A stretch of DNA of 64,000 nt from Tamarix chinensis (GCA_030549775.1 CM060175.1:12298455-12362454); one strand, 5' to 3'. Positions 11,501 to 24,357 are shown, counted from the stretch's first letter. Numbers and translations are program-made. Notes: a model not told the origin generated them from the sequence alone.

Positions 11501-14500
11501 TTTTTTTATTATTATATTTTGATTCAAATTTGATATTATGGTTATGAAACTTTATAATTATTATATTTTTATGATGATGAATATTTTTAGATTTTATGGG
11601 ATTATTCTAAGAATTTTTAGAATATTATTTTCAATTATTTAACCTCAATTCTACTAAAAGCTACTCTATGATATATTTTGTACTTTTTCTACCTAATTTC
11701 AATTATCCCTCTTTTTCCTCCCTTCCCTTTTGTGGTGTATTAGTAACAATCCTAAGTTGTTGGTATGCATAGATACTTCCCCTTCTGACTCCTCTCATTA
11801 TAGAATTTCTTACATACTATAGCCATACACTTAACCTTATCCCCCAACCTTCTCTCCATCTACCCTCTAGCACTCAAGTGTTCTCAAGTCAAAATTTTCA
11901 CTCTCTCGCCCTCCTTTCTAACTCATTGAGATTAACCTTGGGATCTCCTTTTAGTTTGTTATCTATTTTAACACTTAATACAATATATGTTCATTTTATT
12001 CTCATAAAAAATTAGCCCAAGAATTTCTATCTTCCCATCACTATATTTTGTTATTAAAGTTGAAGAATAACCATGGTGCCCTAGAGCATTACCAACACCT
12101 CTCGTCACCATTCCATTTATTTTTCCTCTACTAATCATATTTTAATCTTTTACTTCATTATCACTTTGATTTTCTTAAGTAAGAGGGGATTAGATATAGG
12201 AAAAAGTTGCAAATTTTTCATTCTTCTCTTATTTGATTCTTAATTTTTTGAGGAGATTTATGTTCTTCCATTTATAAAATCTATTCATGCATTTATTTTA
12301 GTTTAGTGTTTGGTGAAAAAGAGATTTTTACTAATTTGTGTTTGTGTTTCTCAAGTGTGTAAAAGGAGATAAAAATCTTAGATTTTGAAGCTAGGGTGTT
12401 GTCTTCTTTCTCTTTTTGTAGCAACATTTAGCCCTGTATAAATTAATCTAAACGTTATAATGTGGTTTAGCACTTGAGTGTTCTTATTTTCTAGGTATAA
12501 TGGTTAAATTAAGTATGATAAAGTATGCATTAAATGTTAATCATGAGAAATGTATGTGGTGCCTTGACTATAGCCTTCAATCTCTTTGGCTTATTTATGG
12601 TAGGAGTTTTTTTAAGCATATTAAGTTATCCCTTGTGCTTTTTTCTAATTTTTTACATGAGACATTGATATACAACATATGATAGGTGAGTATAAGAAGC
12701 ATGTTGTAGGTCACTTTTGAGACACTAGGTAAATCAATGTATTTGAAGCATCATATGGGCTTGGTTTTGAAATTTTAAGCATAATTAAATTTTTTTAGTA
12801 TCTTAGACTATTATTTGAGATGGCTTTGTACCATTTAAGTATGTTTGAAAGTGTTTAAATTGGATTGGAAATGTATAAATTTAATTATAGGTAAGCATGT
12901 TGGTTTTACAATGAAATCAATCCGCTAGTAGTGGGCTAAACTATTCCACTTAATAAATTTAGTGCCCACTAGCTAGTTCCTTACCCTACAAAAAAATTGA
13001 TTATTTTGGTGCCACGGGCCTATTTAGGGGAGTGACTAGTCCATTTGTAGAGCTAGTCCACTTGTTTTCCCTTTACCAATCTACTAGTTCATTTGATGTT
13101 TTTCTTGTGTTCTGATTTTGTTTCTAGGTAAGTTTTTTATGCTTTAAAAGCTAACCATAAGTATTGACCATGTTTTTTACTTTAATCTTTTACCTTTGGT
13201 TTCTAAGTTGATTTTGAATACTTGAATTTTATAGCATGGTTAATAATGGTATTAAAGGCTTAGTGCTTAATGTTAGAATCTTATTAGATAAACATGGATT
13301 AGTGGTGGTGTAATGCCTTATGTTTGGCCTTAATGACATTTCTATGATTGGTGCAATGTCCTTAGAATTCTTTTGTCGTGATGGTTATGTCCCTATGTGA
13401 GTTGTGCCTATAGTTATTAAAATCCTTATTCGATCTTATGATCTTATAATCTAATTCTACGATCCAATCTTAAGCCTCTAAATCTATCCTAGGTAGAATC
13501 TCAATTCTAACAACCTTAGGTTAGCAAGGTATAGCCTTTGTATTCTTTTGGATGAGTATTATGATAATAGAGAATGTGTACCATTATACTCAAATATGTG
13601 TACTATAATAATAGAGGCTGTGTATATATATCTCAAAAGATGTTTATTTTTATCATAAAAAATAAGTGTTTATATTTTAAAAGATGTGCATTCATATATT
13701 AGAGGACTTGTATTTTGTTGAGAAATATATGTTTTCTTATAAGATATGTATGTCTTCAATACATATGTGCATTTTTTTATATAAAAAAAATGAGTAATAT
13801 CAATATAAGTGATCGTTCATGGAGAAAAATATTTAAAAAAAATTGATATTATCTTTCACTTTTTCAATGATCCATATTAAGGATATTAATTTTTAAATTT
13901 AGAATTTTAACTATTTTCATCTTGCATGATGGATGAGGTTTCATGGTGTAAATTGTTGTTATACCATTAGTTGTGTTCAAAAATAGGTTTGGACCGAAAT
14001 TTTAAACCAGATCAACCAGTTTTTTGGGATTTTTGTCCAAGACTTGACCGGCAATTTTGAGTACCATTAGCATCACATTTCTTAAATTCTTTAAGTTGGG
14101 ATATAGACACAAATTCCTCTCAATTTTTTTTTATAGAAAATAATAAATAAATTACTATATAAAATAATATACTAAAAGATTTCAATGGAGTAAAAGATCT
14201 CATATATTGATGGCAACAATGTTGTTGTGAAATTTCAATGTTGCTATACTAAAATTTCAACATTCTTATAATAAAAATTTAATTATACTAAAATTCAAGT
14301 TATAAAAATAGAGATTCCATGTCGTAATACTTTTCCGTTGTTGAATGTTGCACTAAAATTTCATCGAAATAAAAGAGCTTCACGGGTGCCAATAAATATT
14401 ACTGTAAAACATCAACAGTATTGCCCTAAGATTTCAATATTGTTGTACTTAAATTTTCTGCTATTCAAGTCTGTTTATGCAATTGCCTTTTTAAAGTATA

Positions 14501-15170
14501 AAGTTGAGGCACATTCTAACATTAACCATGACCTCACCTTTTATACGATCCATCCCTACTTCCATAGGTTGTACATGTCAAAAGAGCAACACTACCATAT
14601 CATAAAGTGTTGTGAAAAGCATGGTGAGGTGCAAAACGAATTGAACCATTAATTCTTAATATTGACACCAAGCATTAATTCTCAATTACTATTCCCTCCC
14701 TGCCACGAAGATGATGCTAGATTTTTTTTACATGAATTAAAAGAAATGATTTAATGTTACCGGAAAGAAAATATATACATAAATTTTCAATTTTATCCTT
14801 CATATAATTATTTTAATTAGTAATCCAATTATATTAAGTGACGCATGTGTTAAATGATGATATATTATAAACTAATCCTATAATTCACCTATTCATATTG
14901 GATGAGATTTGATTTAGTGGTAAAAACTAATTTCTAAGTATCAGCGGTTTTAAGTTCGATTTCCCTCTACCCTCTTTTGTTATTGTAACACATTTACAAT
15001 GGCTGAATCTATATAATAATTTATACTTTTATTTAAGGACCTCATTTAAATTAAAAATATAAATACATAAATAAAATAATTCACCTATTTGTAATGCGGT
15101 AGGACTATAAATTGGGGCGAACAAAAAATAAATCTAACATCATATTCGTAGAACTAATACAGTAGTGTGT

Positions 15171-15205
<35 letters not shown>

Positions 15206-16208
15206 CAAAAATAAACTTGAGGGAGGCGAAGTAATCTTACTTGGGGGTATCTTGTTGATGGTGAGAATCATCAACAATCTTGCGCAGCAACTCTGAACCC
15301 GCGGTATCAATGAGTACTTTGTCATCACAAAACTCGTCTCTAACATGAGGCAACCTTAGTTCCACCATAGACTTCTCAAACCTAGTAACCAAATTCTTAA
15401 GGATCCACGTTGGTACTTCATTCTTCATACGGTCAACATTCTCTAGTAACTTCTCCCTTTCTTCTATTCCTCCAAAATACCAATCTCCTCTATTATCGAT
15501 CATCTGGACTCCATGGAGATGCAAGATCGCATACTTTATCCTATCAACGAACTTATTGAGATGCAAATCAGACTCTAGCTTCAGTAAGAGCGTGTTCTTC
15601 AGAACCCAAAAGATGGACCCTATAAAAATAGCCACAAGGCTCTTGATGACACGGTGATAAACCATCTTATACTTTTTTCTTTCCTCATACTTGGAGTCTT
15701 CGCAGAGGCCTGGGAGCCAAACAATGAGAATGAAACTTAGCCATAAGAAAATATTCACGCTTGTTTTCAGTCCGCGAGCAAAGAAAACTACATTCTTGTG
15801 AAACTTGAACTTTACTTCAATCATGTAGCGCAATACAATATAAGTTACAAGGCGGATGATAGAGAGGCCACAAAAGATTGACATATTGTCGAGAAACGAT
15901 ATCCAGTCAAAGGATTCTGACTGACTTTGCCCAATGGATCCCCATGCACTTAAAGCCCCAAAGCAAAGAAAAATGAAAGTTTCTGCTATGACCTTTTTCT
16001 CAATCTTTAGCTCTTTTCGCCACAATAAAGTGCTTAAGTTCTTATAAGACTCGATTTCTGTGTGTTTTGCATCTGATTTGGATATTTTAGTGGCTAGTCT
16101 GCAGGGCTTATGTGGATGCGTATTTGATGAGAGTTCACTACTGGAGTGTTCATCACCAGGTGGCATTTGTATCGAAATCGCAAGGGATTCATTTCTTCGT
16201 GTTTCCAT
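8366..16208 (-). CDS. MscS-like mechanosensitive ion channel (MSL10-type), five exons
   Basis: Exons on the minus strand are 16208-15241, 9943-9796, 9660-9367, 9049-8844 and 8555-8366, giving 1806 nt: 601 residues plus TAA. All introns are GT-AG (donors GTAAGA, GTGAGT, GTAATT, GTGAGT) and phases match across every junction. Exon 1 holds a short polar N-terminus and four membrane segments (about residues 73-91, 105-130, 148-167, 187-209). Exon 3 holds TM5 (about 399-419) and the pore-lining TM6, followed by FVMHPFEVDDRCVI, the MscS-family signature of plant MSL proteins. Exon 4 carries the start of the cytosolic beta domain and exon 5 the C-terminus. Known plant MSL10 proteins are plasma-membrane, stretch-gated, anion-preferring channels of about 730 residues; this one is shorter and divergent between TM4 and TM5. 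The start is the METRR methionine; an upstream in-frame ATG at 16406 would add 66 residues and looks less likely. Function is inferred from family. Confidence 0.85.
10630..11250. repeat. Degenerate ~20-25-bp repeats within intron 1
   Basis: Many loose copies of ATATGTRTATTYTTAT separated by short variable runs. A second patch of the same kind lies at 13560-13790. The ~2.3 kb between them could be an insertion: it begins TGTAATAGCCC near 11248, LTR-like. Its right end was not found. Confidence 0.45.
14900..15000 (+). mobile_element. Possible tRNA-derived SINE head in intron 1
   Basis: An A-box-like GATTTAGTGG (14911-14920) is followed about 35 bp later by a B-box-like AGTTCGATTTC (14953-14963) and then a TTGTTATTG tail. 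Spacing suits a tRNA-derived SINE. No intact tRNA fold is evident. Confidence 0.4.
15174..15204. repeat. (AC)n microsatellite
   Basis: About 15 uninterrupted AC dinucleotides, 36 bp inside the donor of MSL-like intron 1. Confidence 0.95.
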
Positions 16209-17050
16209 GATTGATGAATAGTGTATTTTCTGTAGGAAAGTATAGTAGATGCTGAGGGAATCGATCAAGACTTGGTTCGGGCGTTGGGAATTGGACGGCA
16301 ATGGCTGAATTTGTCCGTATAGAAGCCATGGATGCAGCGCAGATACGCATATATATATAACTGTAGTCATCCCCATTCTTTCATAGTTTACATTTTGTCC
16401 TGTCATTCACACCTAGGAACCGGTGGTCCCAACTTTGAATTTTCCGTGTCTCGGTAAGAAATCTACGAATAGTCTATCATTGACCTAACCTCAATGAATG
16501 AGAAGAAAAATGGGGGAAAAAAATCTTTGAATGATATGAAAATACCAAAATAACCGACCTGTTGGATTCTAAGAGTCTGTTTGGTTTAAAAAAAATTAAG
16601 TGAAAAAAAAATATAAAGAAAAGAAAATTAAATGAAAGAAAATGAAAGAAATTTATTTTTTTCCTTTGTTTGGTTCTTGGAGAAAATTTTGTGGAAAATT
16701 AAATTTTTGGAAAATATTTTTAGTATTTGGTATATAGAAAGAAAATTCTAAAAAAAGTTAAATGTTATTATTTAAATATTATTATACATTTAATGTTATT
16801 AAAAGTATTATATTGATATATAAAAAATTACATAAAATTTCTAAAAAATTTATAAAAACTCCATAAAATCAATACTTATTCCAATTTTTTTTATAGAACT
16901 ATTCGAAAATATTACATGAATAACTTATAATAATTTTTTTTAAAATAAAAAATATTTCATATTCCTTTCCATTTAAAACATAACACAACAAACATAAAAA
17001 GGAAAAAAAAAACATAGCTTGTTACTATTACACTTGTATGTTCCGTAAAA
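16209..17050. other. Upstream region of the MSL-like gene; AT-rich, no gene
   Basis: Contains the candidate promoter, then an AT-rich stretch beginning AGTCTGTTTGGTTT at about 16571. That motif is common at the edges of small plant repeats and reappears reversed near 26515. Confidence 0.4.
16349..16360 (-). promoter_or_regulatory. Candidate TATA box of the MSL-like gene
   Basis: A TATATATAT run on the minus strand lies about 140 bp upstream of the chosen ATG (16208). It fits a short 5' UTR and argues against the upstream ATG at 16406. Inference from position and composition only. Confidence 0.35.
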
Positions 17051-17790
17051 TATTAATTAGAGATAACAACGTATCGGGTACCTCTTATATGTTACCCAAA
17101 CCTAATAAGAAAATATATACCAATATCCGTATCCAAATTTTGTGAGCATTTTTTTCCTGCCATATCTATATCTATATCCATTTATTCATAACCGTTTACA
17201 TATCTATCGAGTAAAATTTATTAGGTTTCGGATAAAATCCATTCGATTTGGGATAAAATCTATTGGGTTTTGGATAAAACCCATTGGATTTCCAGTCAAA
17301 TCCATCAAGTTTAAAACAAAATTCATTTAATGTTAGAAGTAAATACTTAGATTATTAAAATTTAATTATATCTGTTATCCAAACCCGATAATAAAAAATA
17401 TATATATATCTGTATCCAAATTTGGTGGGTATTTTTTTCTCCTCCATATCCATAATTACTTCTATTCATCTATATTCATTTATATATCCATCGGATAAAA
17501 CATATTAGATTTCAATTAAAACCCATCAAATTTAAAATAAAATTTATTTAATGTTAGAATTATATGCTTAGATTATTAAAATTTAATTATGTCTTCACTT
17601 TTAGCCTTAGAAAATATATGTCAAATTATATAAATAAGAATAAAAATATAATTTTATATCGGATAAATGAATCCGAGTATGAATATAGATATAAAATCGG
17701 ATAAAAATTTAAGAATTTATTATTCATATCCATACTCAAATCTAATAGATATTTTTTTATATTTATATTCATATCTAATAAATAAAATTG
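17051..17790 (+). repeat. Dispersed AT-rich repeat, copy 1
   Basis: Begins with ATAACAACG and GGGTACC and contains many GGATAAAAYCCAT blocks. A ~250-bp internal unit occurs twice (about 17100-17370 and 17370-17600). A second copy lies in opposite orientation at 26745-27222. No coding capacity; probably a non-autonomous transposon. Confidence 0.55.
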
Positions 17791-18105
17791 GTTTGAGTTT
17801 TTTATCAGATTTACACATTCTTTCTTTGTTTGAAGTCAATGTTTCTACTAATACCATACACACTATGCACACAAAGCTTAAAAATGCCTCCTTAAATATT
17901 GTGGAAGGTAGGAAAGAGTAATTATAACTATTGTATGAACTCATAATTTTTTTTAAAAAAAATATTTATAAAATATTCATAACATTCTAAACTTTCTACT
18001 AATAAGAGATAGAGTAAGCAAAAATGAAATAAAATAAACCATCCTACTTTACTCACCAATGTATATATCAAGATCTCCAAAAAAAATAACAATGTGCATT
18101 ATTGA

Positions 18106-19650
18106 TGCGCTGTCGTATGCACAACAAATTTAATAAATAAATCCTAATTTCCAAATACATAGTATATGGCAAGAAAGAGTCGAACCCACAAGGAATGGTA
18201 TATAATTAATAATTCTGTAATAGATGTTAAAACCCCAGTTATGCAATAACATATAATTCTATCATCAATATCTAAACTATGGATAAATAATAAAACATTG
18301 TACTCACTAATTAATGAACAAGGATAGGAAGTATTGAATATGGAATTAGGATATCAAATAATCATGGAGAAAATAATGATTCTAAATGATTTAACGTTGA
18401 CCTGTAGAAACTCATAATAATTCATTTCTTTGCTTTCTCTCAATTCTAATAAATTGAATAAGCTCTCAATTTATCACCTAACCAATTAATAACCTAGATT
18501 AAGAGCGCTAGATTCAATTAATGGCAGCATTAAGAATAGAAAGCAGTGAACTACGACCATAATCACATAAGCTCGGATCATGCAATCGTAAGAATTAATG
18601 GACAAGATTAATAATTAATCTTTTGCTACTCTGGAAACGTTAATTAACAATTACGTATTAATTTCGTTATCCTAGCGTAGATTAAGATCTAAACTAGATA
18701 GGTGATCAGTCTAATTAGTTTAAATTCTTAATCTATGATGCGAGATCATTCAATTCCGTCCATCAATTCAATTAAATTCTATCTAGAATCATGAATTCAA
18801 AATCCAAAACCTTAATTGCGTCATCAAATCCTCCTACCTTATACTATCTACATAATTGCAATAACACACGATTAAATGCAATAGTCTATAATTAACATCA
18901 ATACTTACAAATAAATTAACAATGAAACATCAAACATGAGAAAAATAATAATGCAACAAAGAGAATTTATTTGCATTCAATCAAAAATCAAAACTTGCAA
19001 TTAAAAGAGGAATGGAGAAGAACTTATCGAATTGAATTGCAGAGTGTTGATTGTTCAATTGAATACAATGGAGAGAAAGAGAATTGGAATTACAAATTAC
19101 ATGTGGTATCTAGAGAGTATAGAGAGAAAAGAAAATCCCATTCTCCAACTCCCCCGAACCACTTTCGAGTGTTCAAACTTTAGAAATATATCGGGGAAAA
19201 ATTGCGCAAATGGTTACAAAATTTGAGAAAAACACGGGACCCCTGTGTTTTTCCTTGAACTCTGGCCAAATGCTGAAATTTTGTGTGCTGATAGAAAAAC
19301 AGGGGTTGTGTTTAGGAAACACAGAGGGGCCGTGTTTCTTGTTCCTTCATTATTTCTTCATGAAATTTCAACACAATCTTCCCTTTGATATATATTCTTC
19401 ATTTCTAGTCTTTTCTTCCATTGATTCCATATCTCTTGATGTGTTCTTTGTTGCCTTTTCTCTTTCCATCGATTTCTCCTTTGAATTTCTTCATTTTTAT
19501 CTTTTCCTGCAAAATCTATCCAAAAGAGAAAAACTCGAGAAAAGATTAAATGTTATAAAAATAATGAGGAATAAATGACATTTTTACTTAGCAAAATAAC
19601 ATATAAATCTCATATATCAATTATCAATTCATAGTTATTAGTTACTAATT
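18106..19650 (+). mobile_element. Probable noncoding retroelement-derived segment
   Basis: Includes the motif AGTCGAACCCACAAGGAAT near 18177, seen in many plant noncoding repeats, and an A/G-rich ATGGAGAAG stretch. A G-rich part follows (19230-19350) with twice-repeated GGGNCCNTGTTT blocks. No protein domain is visible and the family assignment is not certain. Confidence 0.3.
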
Positions 19651-19657
19651 AAACAAG

Positions 19658-20620
19658 TCAAAGTGGTACATTAGCATCGTCAAAAATGTCAGAACCGAAC
19701 TCCACACACAACCATATGGCTCTATGTTCGGGTGGAAGACCAAGAAATGTACGAGCAACACTGATGTTTACTGCAAGCTTCGTATTTATTTCTATGGATG
19801 GAACTTTTTTTAACCTTTCTACCTTTTTAAGCTCAAAATATAGCTCAGATTCAGTAAAGTTACATGGATTTCCTCTATTAAGAGCTGCAGCAACTAGATC
19901 CATCCCTTGTTTTAAAGCCTTCATCTCCTCTAATACATAATCTCTCAACTTTCTTTTCTTTGTGGCTCTTGATCCAGATACACCGGCCAAAGGTGAGGTT
20001 ACCTCATTATGTTGTTCCTACTCAGTGCTTCGATCCTCAACTGTTGTTCCTTTATGTTCTAACCTCTCTAATCACATACGACTTTCTTTCAAACCAATGG
20101 ACAAACTTCCAGTTACTCAATCCTTGCCAAATAAAATATCTAGCCTATTATAATTTTGAATAGGCTTATAAAAAAGCAGTTTGGTATCAGGATGAGCTTG
20201 TAAAAAAATATTAATTACATAAATTTAGAACAATAATAATTAGCAATGACAATAAGAATAAGAAGGTTTCAGACTTACCAATATATATCTTTCCCAAAAT
20301 GTTGCATCAGCTTCCACCATTTGAGTAGATTGATTAAAACCAAACCCACTCACTTGCAAAACTGTAGATGCTAAGGCATAATTCTTCTTGAGGGTCTTGA
20401 TTTGGTTCTTTATATGGCTAACTAAGCAACCAAGCCCAAACTGAACACTAACTCCTTTAGCAATGTTAGTGTATGCCGTTCTTGAAAATGAGCCACCTAT
20501 TTTTTGACCCAAGTGCATTTGATCAATTAATAAATCTATTAGAAATGTATCCATGTCTTCATCCCAAGTTAAATTTTTCTTCTCATTTGATGGTGTGTCA
20601 CCACCAATGGGTTCCTGCAC
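19658..20620 (-). pseudogene. PIF/Harbinger Myb-like DNA-binding protein (ORF1), decayed
   Basis: The first exon (from 20620) encodes a trihelix/Myb-SANT-like domain: LTWDEDMDTFLIDLL, then a VSHIKNQIKTLKKNYA helix and ATFWERY. A donor TTG|GTAAGT follows. The next exon continues in another frame with AHPDTKLLFYKPIQNY and ILFGKD, then a TGA at 20119-20117 where the family has Trp, and further stops. The C-terminal part (19990-19658) is open and ends in an RAIWLCVEF-type segment. PIF/Harbinger elements carry this protein beside the transposase; it is needed with the transposase to bind DNA. With several stops and a phase break it cannot be functional. Confidence 0.75.
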
Positions 20621-20808
20621 AAAAAATTATAAACCATGGATAAAATCATAACTTATTACATAATCAATAAGATAAATAATATAAAAACTTATATAATAAT
20701 TTTGATGTTAAGTACAATTTCATTTAGAACACTTGTTGAATACAAATTTTTCCACATGTAAATTTAACAATAATGATATCTCTACCATTAGCTAGTTAAA
20801 CTATCCGT

Positions 20809-22056
20809 CTACATTGAAGTTACAATTCCATCTCTTAATTTCTTGACTTCTTCACACTCTTTTGCTAAACTTGATGGCGCAACATCTGCTTGAGCGTTAA
20901 CAATTCTTATCTTACTATCAACTTCTAAAATTAATCTTTCATTTAGATCTACTCCCATGAGATAATTATGTAAAATACATCCAGCTAAAACCATATCTAC
21001 TTGGGTTTGAACATGATAGAATGGTTTAGTTCCACTTCCTAATATTGGAAAACATTTTTCAGAACACCAAATGCCCTCTCAATAACATTTCTTAAGGAAA
21101 CATGCCTTAGATTGAAAAGCACCCTTGCATTCTGAGGGCGTTGAAAGTTATATTCCTTCAGATGGTATCGAGTACCGCGATATGGTGTAATAAATCCTGT
21201 CTTCAACTGAAAACCCGCATCGCCTAAGTAAAATTTACCTGATGGCACTACTAATCTGCCCATGTCTCTAGATAAAGCATTGTTTAGTATCCTTGAATCA
21301 TATGCCAACCCTTCCCATCCCAACAACACATATAAAAACTTCAAGTCAAAAGAGAAAGCAGCTAACACATTTTGTGTTGGAAAATCCTTTCTGCCATGAT
21401 ATCTTTGTACCACATTATTTGGTACTTTCACACGAAAGTGTGATCCATCAATTTCTCCAACAAAATCCTGTGTAAAAATGTTTAAAAAATTTATTAAAAA
21501 AATTTAAGTTGTAATGTGTACTTAGTCATTTATTTTATAATATGATGACATTTACCTTAAAATATGGCCAAAAGTTTGAGTTACTTGATATTCCATGAGG
21601 GAAGTGAGATCCATCGGGTTGTTGCAAAAAGACGTCTTCTAAAGAAATGATAGCATTCAACACTTGATGAAAATGTCAGCTTACCGTTTCACCAGACCGC
21701 CAGAAATCTAATTTTACCGACCAATTTTGCCTATTATGACCTATAATATTAAGAAACGTGGTCACTCTCTCCTCTACGCAGTTAGAATGAGTATCACTCA
21801 ATCCCCTAGAATCCCTCAATATTGATACAAGTCTAGAAAAAGCCTCTTTTCCCATCCTCAACTGGTTATGACAATCATCGTCTTTTTCCAATGTAAGTCG
21901 ATCTAAAAAAGCTCGTCGCTTATAATCTCCCAATTGAAAAATATCCCTATCAACATAATTATTAGGAAAAACTAATGATAATAAACTAGTAGCATATGCT
22001 CCATAGGTGGCCACACATGTTGCTTCCCATCTTCTTAATTTTTCCCATTCCTCCAA
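20809..22056 (-). pseudogene. PIF/Harbinger DDE transposase, decayed
   Basis: Read from 22056 down. An N-terminal helical part (LRMGKEAFSRLVSILRDS) ends in GETVS, then TGA at 21678-21676 in a conserved HFHQVLNAI context (likely Trp lost). An 88-bp GT-AG intron (21555-21468) joins YFK to DFVGEIDG. The catalytic triad is visible: Asp in EIDGSHF, Asp in YLGDAGF, Glu in VIERAFG. A one-base loss after GVLKN shifts the frame before FPIL, and the C-terminal LHNYL motif lies in the last piece (20994-20809). The element sits beside its Myb-like partner in the same orientation. Terminal repeats were not located. Confidence 0.8.
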
Positions 22057-23018
22057 TGAATTAGTTTAATATTAAATGATCAAAAAAAAAGAAAAAGTTT
22101 GAGAAAATGAACCATATATGTTAATTGAGACATGCATGTGGATTATTGAATACTTGAATGAAATATACTTAGCTTGTTGTGGTCACAAAATATAAAATAT
22201 TCTCATAATACATTTCATAAAATATGTATAAAATCCAATAAGATACTTACATTAGTATTTTCTTAATATTCTATGGTATCATTTGTAGCAAATTGATGGT
22301 TTGTCAGCAGATTTCTCCACTCTTGGAATCTGGATCTTGAAATTGGATTTGATTCCTCACTAGTAGCCTTAATACATTAAAAATGAACAAACTCAATAAA
22401 TGATATATATAGATTTATATATATATATGACATATTAAACACATGTTCATATTATACACATGTAATGCAAGGGAAGATTAAATGGGAAATGAATTACATT
22501 TTCCATTTGTGTGTGTGTGTGCTTAGTTGAAAAGTGAGGTCAGTAGAGTTAGTATAGAGAACTGGATGAGTCATGGAACATTCCAATTCCCATCAATAAC
22601 GAAATTTAAAGATAAATGGCAAAGATAACTTATTGAAAATTTTCATTCAAATGAGTGTCATAATTTAAAGCTAAATTTTCATAAATCTGTGATGCATGTG
22701 GCCCTTCATGGCTGCTAAATGTTTTGGTGCTAGACTCCGTATCATGAGAGGCCAAAGTAGCCCTTTTTCCCCGGAAGGAAATGCATTTTCCAATTGCTAT
22801 CAAGTGTAAGTTCAGTAGTCGAGTATAGAATTTTTTAGTGGCTGTAGGACTAGTTAATGGAAATAGTCTATTCCTTCTGATGAAAAGACCTATGTTGTAC
22901 ATTCATTCATTTTCAAACCAGTACCACCATAGACCAAACCACCAGTTTCTTCGGTCGGTGGTGGTAAGTGATAATCGTATCATTCATTTTCATTTATATA
23001 TATATATAAGTGCTAATA
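22057..23018. other. No gene seen
   Basis: AT-rich. A 90-codon open frame on the minus strand (22902-22630) has no recognisable domain. Confidence 0.5.
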
Positions 23019-23071
23019 GTATGTATGTATGTATGTATGTATGTATGTATGTATGTATGTATGTATGTATG
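23019..23071. repeat. (ATGT)n microsatellite
   Basis: About 13 perfect ATGT units. Confidence 0.95.
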
Positions 23072-23832
23072 ATGTTGTTTGATTAATTTAAAATGCATTT
23101 TTTAGGTAGAAATTGGCCCTAGTTAGCTAATATTGGTAGATTGGTAATCTACCTACCTTGAATATTAAAAAGAACAAACTATAGTTCAATCAACTCTGCA
23201 GCAATATTAAAATTTACTAAAAAAAACCATGTCTGTGCATGAAAATTTACTAAAAAAATTTATCAGCAATATTACAATTTTTAGATACTAGGTGTCCTTT
23301 TTTTTAGTATCCTAAGCATCCAACAAGACAGAAAAAGAAGGACGTGAAAGAGTTGGTGAGATTTATTCCCCTTCTTGTTCATATATTATTCAATAAGGTT
23401 AATCTAGTGATAATGTTAGCTTAAGTTGGATTGTTATTGGCCTTAGATTCTTAAAATTGATTTCAAAACTTTTATGTTCTTATGATTTAAATATGAAAAG
23501 CTAATTATTCATTGTACAACATCAAACTACCAATATTAGTCAACTTAGAACTTCAGAGGTTGGTAATAGCTTTTGGATCATGGTTTTAGCGTTGTACCAC
23601 CCTTTTGTTAGATTAATTAAGTATTGTTTATCCTCTACGCCTTAATTAGGAAGGAGATTAGAAAGGTTATTTGCGTGGAATTAATCCATTAAAATGCAGT
23701 GAACTAAAGTGGTTATAGTAGATCTAATTTTGGATATGTGTTATAATATTTTTATGCATCTCAGTAGTTTTCATAAGTCATAATTAAATTCAAATTAATG
23801 TGGAATTCTTTTAAAAGTTCCTCTAGCCATAT

Positions 23833-24114
23833 AAAGTCTCTGAAAAGGCAGAAGAAAGAACTACTATAGCTATTACATTAAATGTGAAAAAGGAAAAGGA
23901 AACTTCCTCTAGCCAGGTGACAAGTTAAATGAAAAGACCCATGCTGAGAAGGACAAAGCATCATCTTGTTTTACAGAGGATGATTTCAATAGGGATTGCA
24001 ATTACTCTATTCCTTTTGATGATTCTGAACGGCCACACCCATACAAAGCCTCTGGAAAGGTAGAAGAAAGAACTACTACAGCTATTACATCAATTGTGAA
24101 AAAGGAAAAGGAAA
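23833..24114 (+). repeat. 70-bp imperfect direct repeat flanking a coding-like remnant
   Basis: Two copies (23833-23902 and 24045-24114, offset 212 bp) share the AGAAGAAAGAACTACTA block. Read on the plus strand, the second copy and the spacer give an open frame with acidic/polar residues (CFTEDDFNRDC, IPFDDSERPHP, then GKVEERTT). Both copies encode VKKEKE. It may be an exon fragment of an unrecognised gene; a frameshift separates it from the first copy. Confidence 0.4.
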
Positions 24115-24331
24115 GGGGGGTTCATTTTTTTCTTCTTCAGAAATTATTTGATTAGAGAGTAATTCCAATAGCCTATATATGGCATCTTTAATTTTATGAA
24201 GCTTAATTATGTGATATTCACAATTTTTAACCAACTATTGCACATAACAGATCAAAAAGGTGCACCGCACTTACATAGTTTGTGCCTCTTTTATTTCCTT
24301 AAAAGTGAAAAAGATAGACAGACATTAGAGT

Positions 24332-24357
24332 GTATATATATATATATATATATATAT
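24332..24357. repeat. (TA)n microsatellite
   Basis: 13 TA units. Confidence 0.9.

Larger units (their letters stand above)
9944..15240 (-). other. Intron 1 of the MSL-like gene (5.3 kb)
   Basis: Donor GTAAGATT at 15240 and acceptor TGTAG ending at 9944. The intron is AT-rich with no internal gene. It contains degenerate ATATGTGTATT-type repeats (10630-11250 and 13560-13790), a possible tRNA-derived SINE near 14900-15000, and an (AC)n tract close to the donor. Confidence 0.75.

Noticed and set aside
15169..15204. CRISPR-like or other regular array
   Set aside because: It is a simple (AC)n microsatellite. No spaced direct-repeat array of CRISPR type exists in the window.
22630..22902. 90-codon minus-strand frame
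   Set aside because: No domain, no splice context and AT-rich neighbours.
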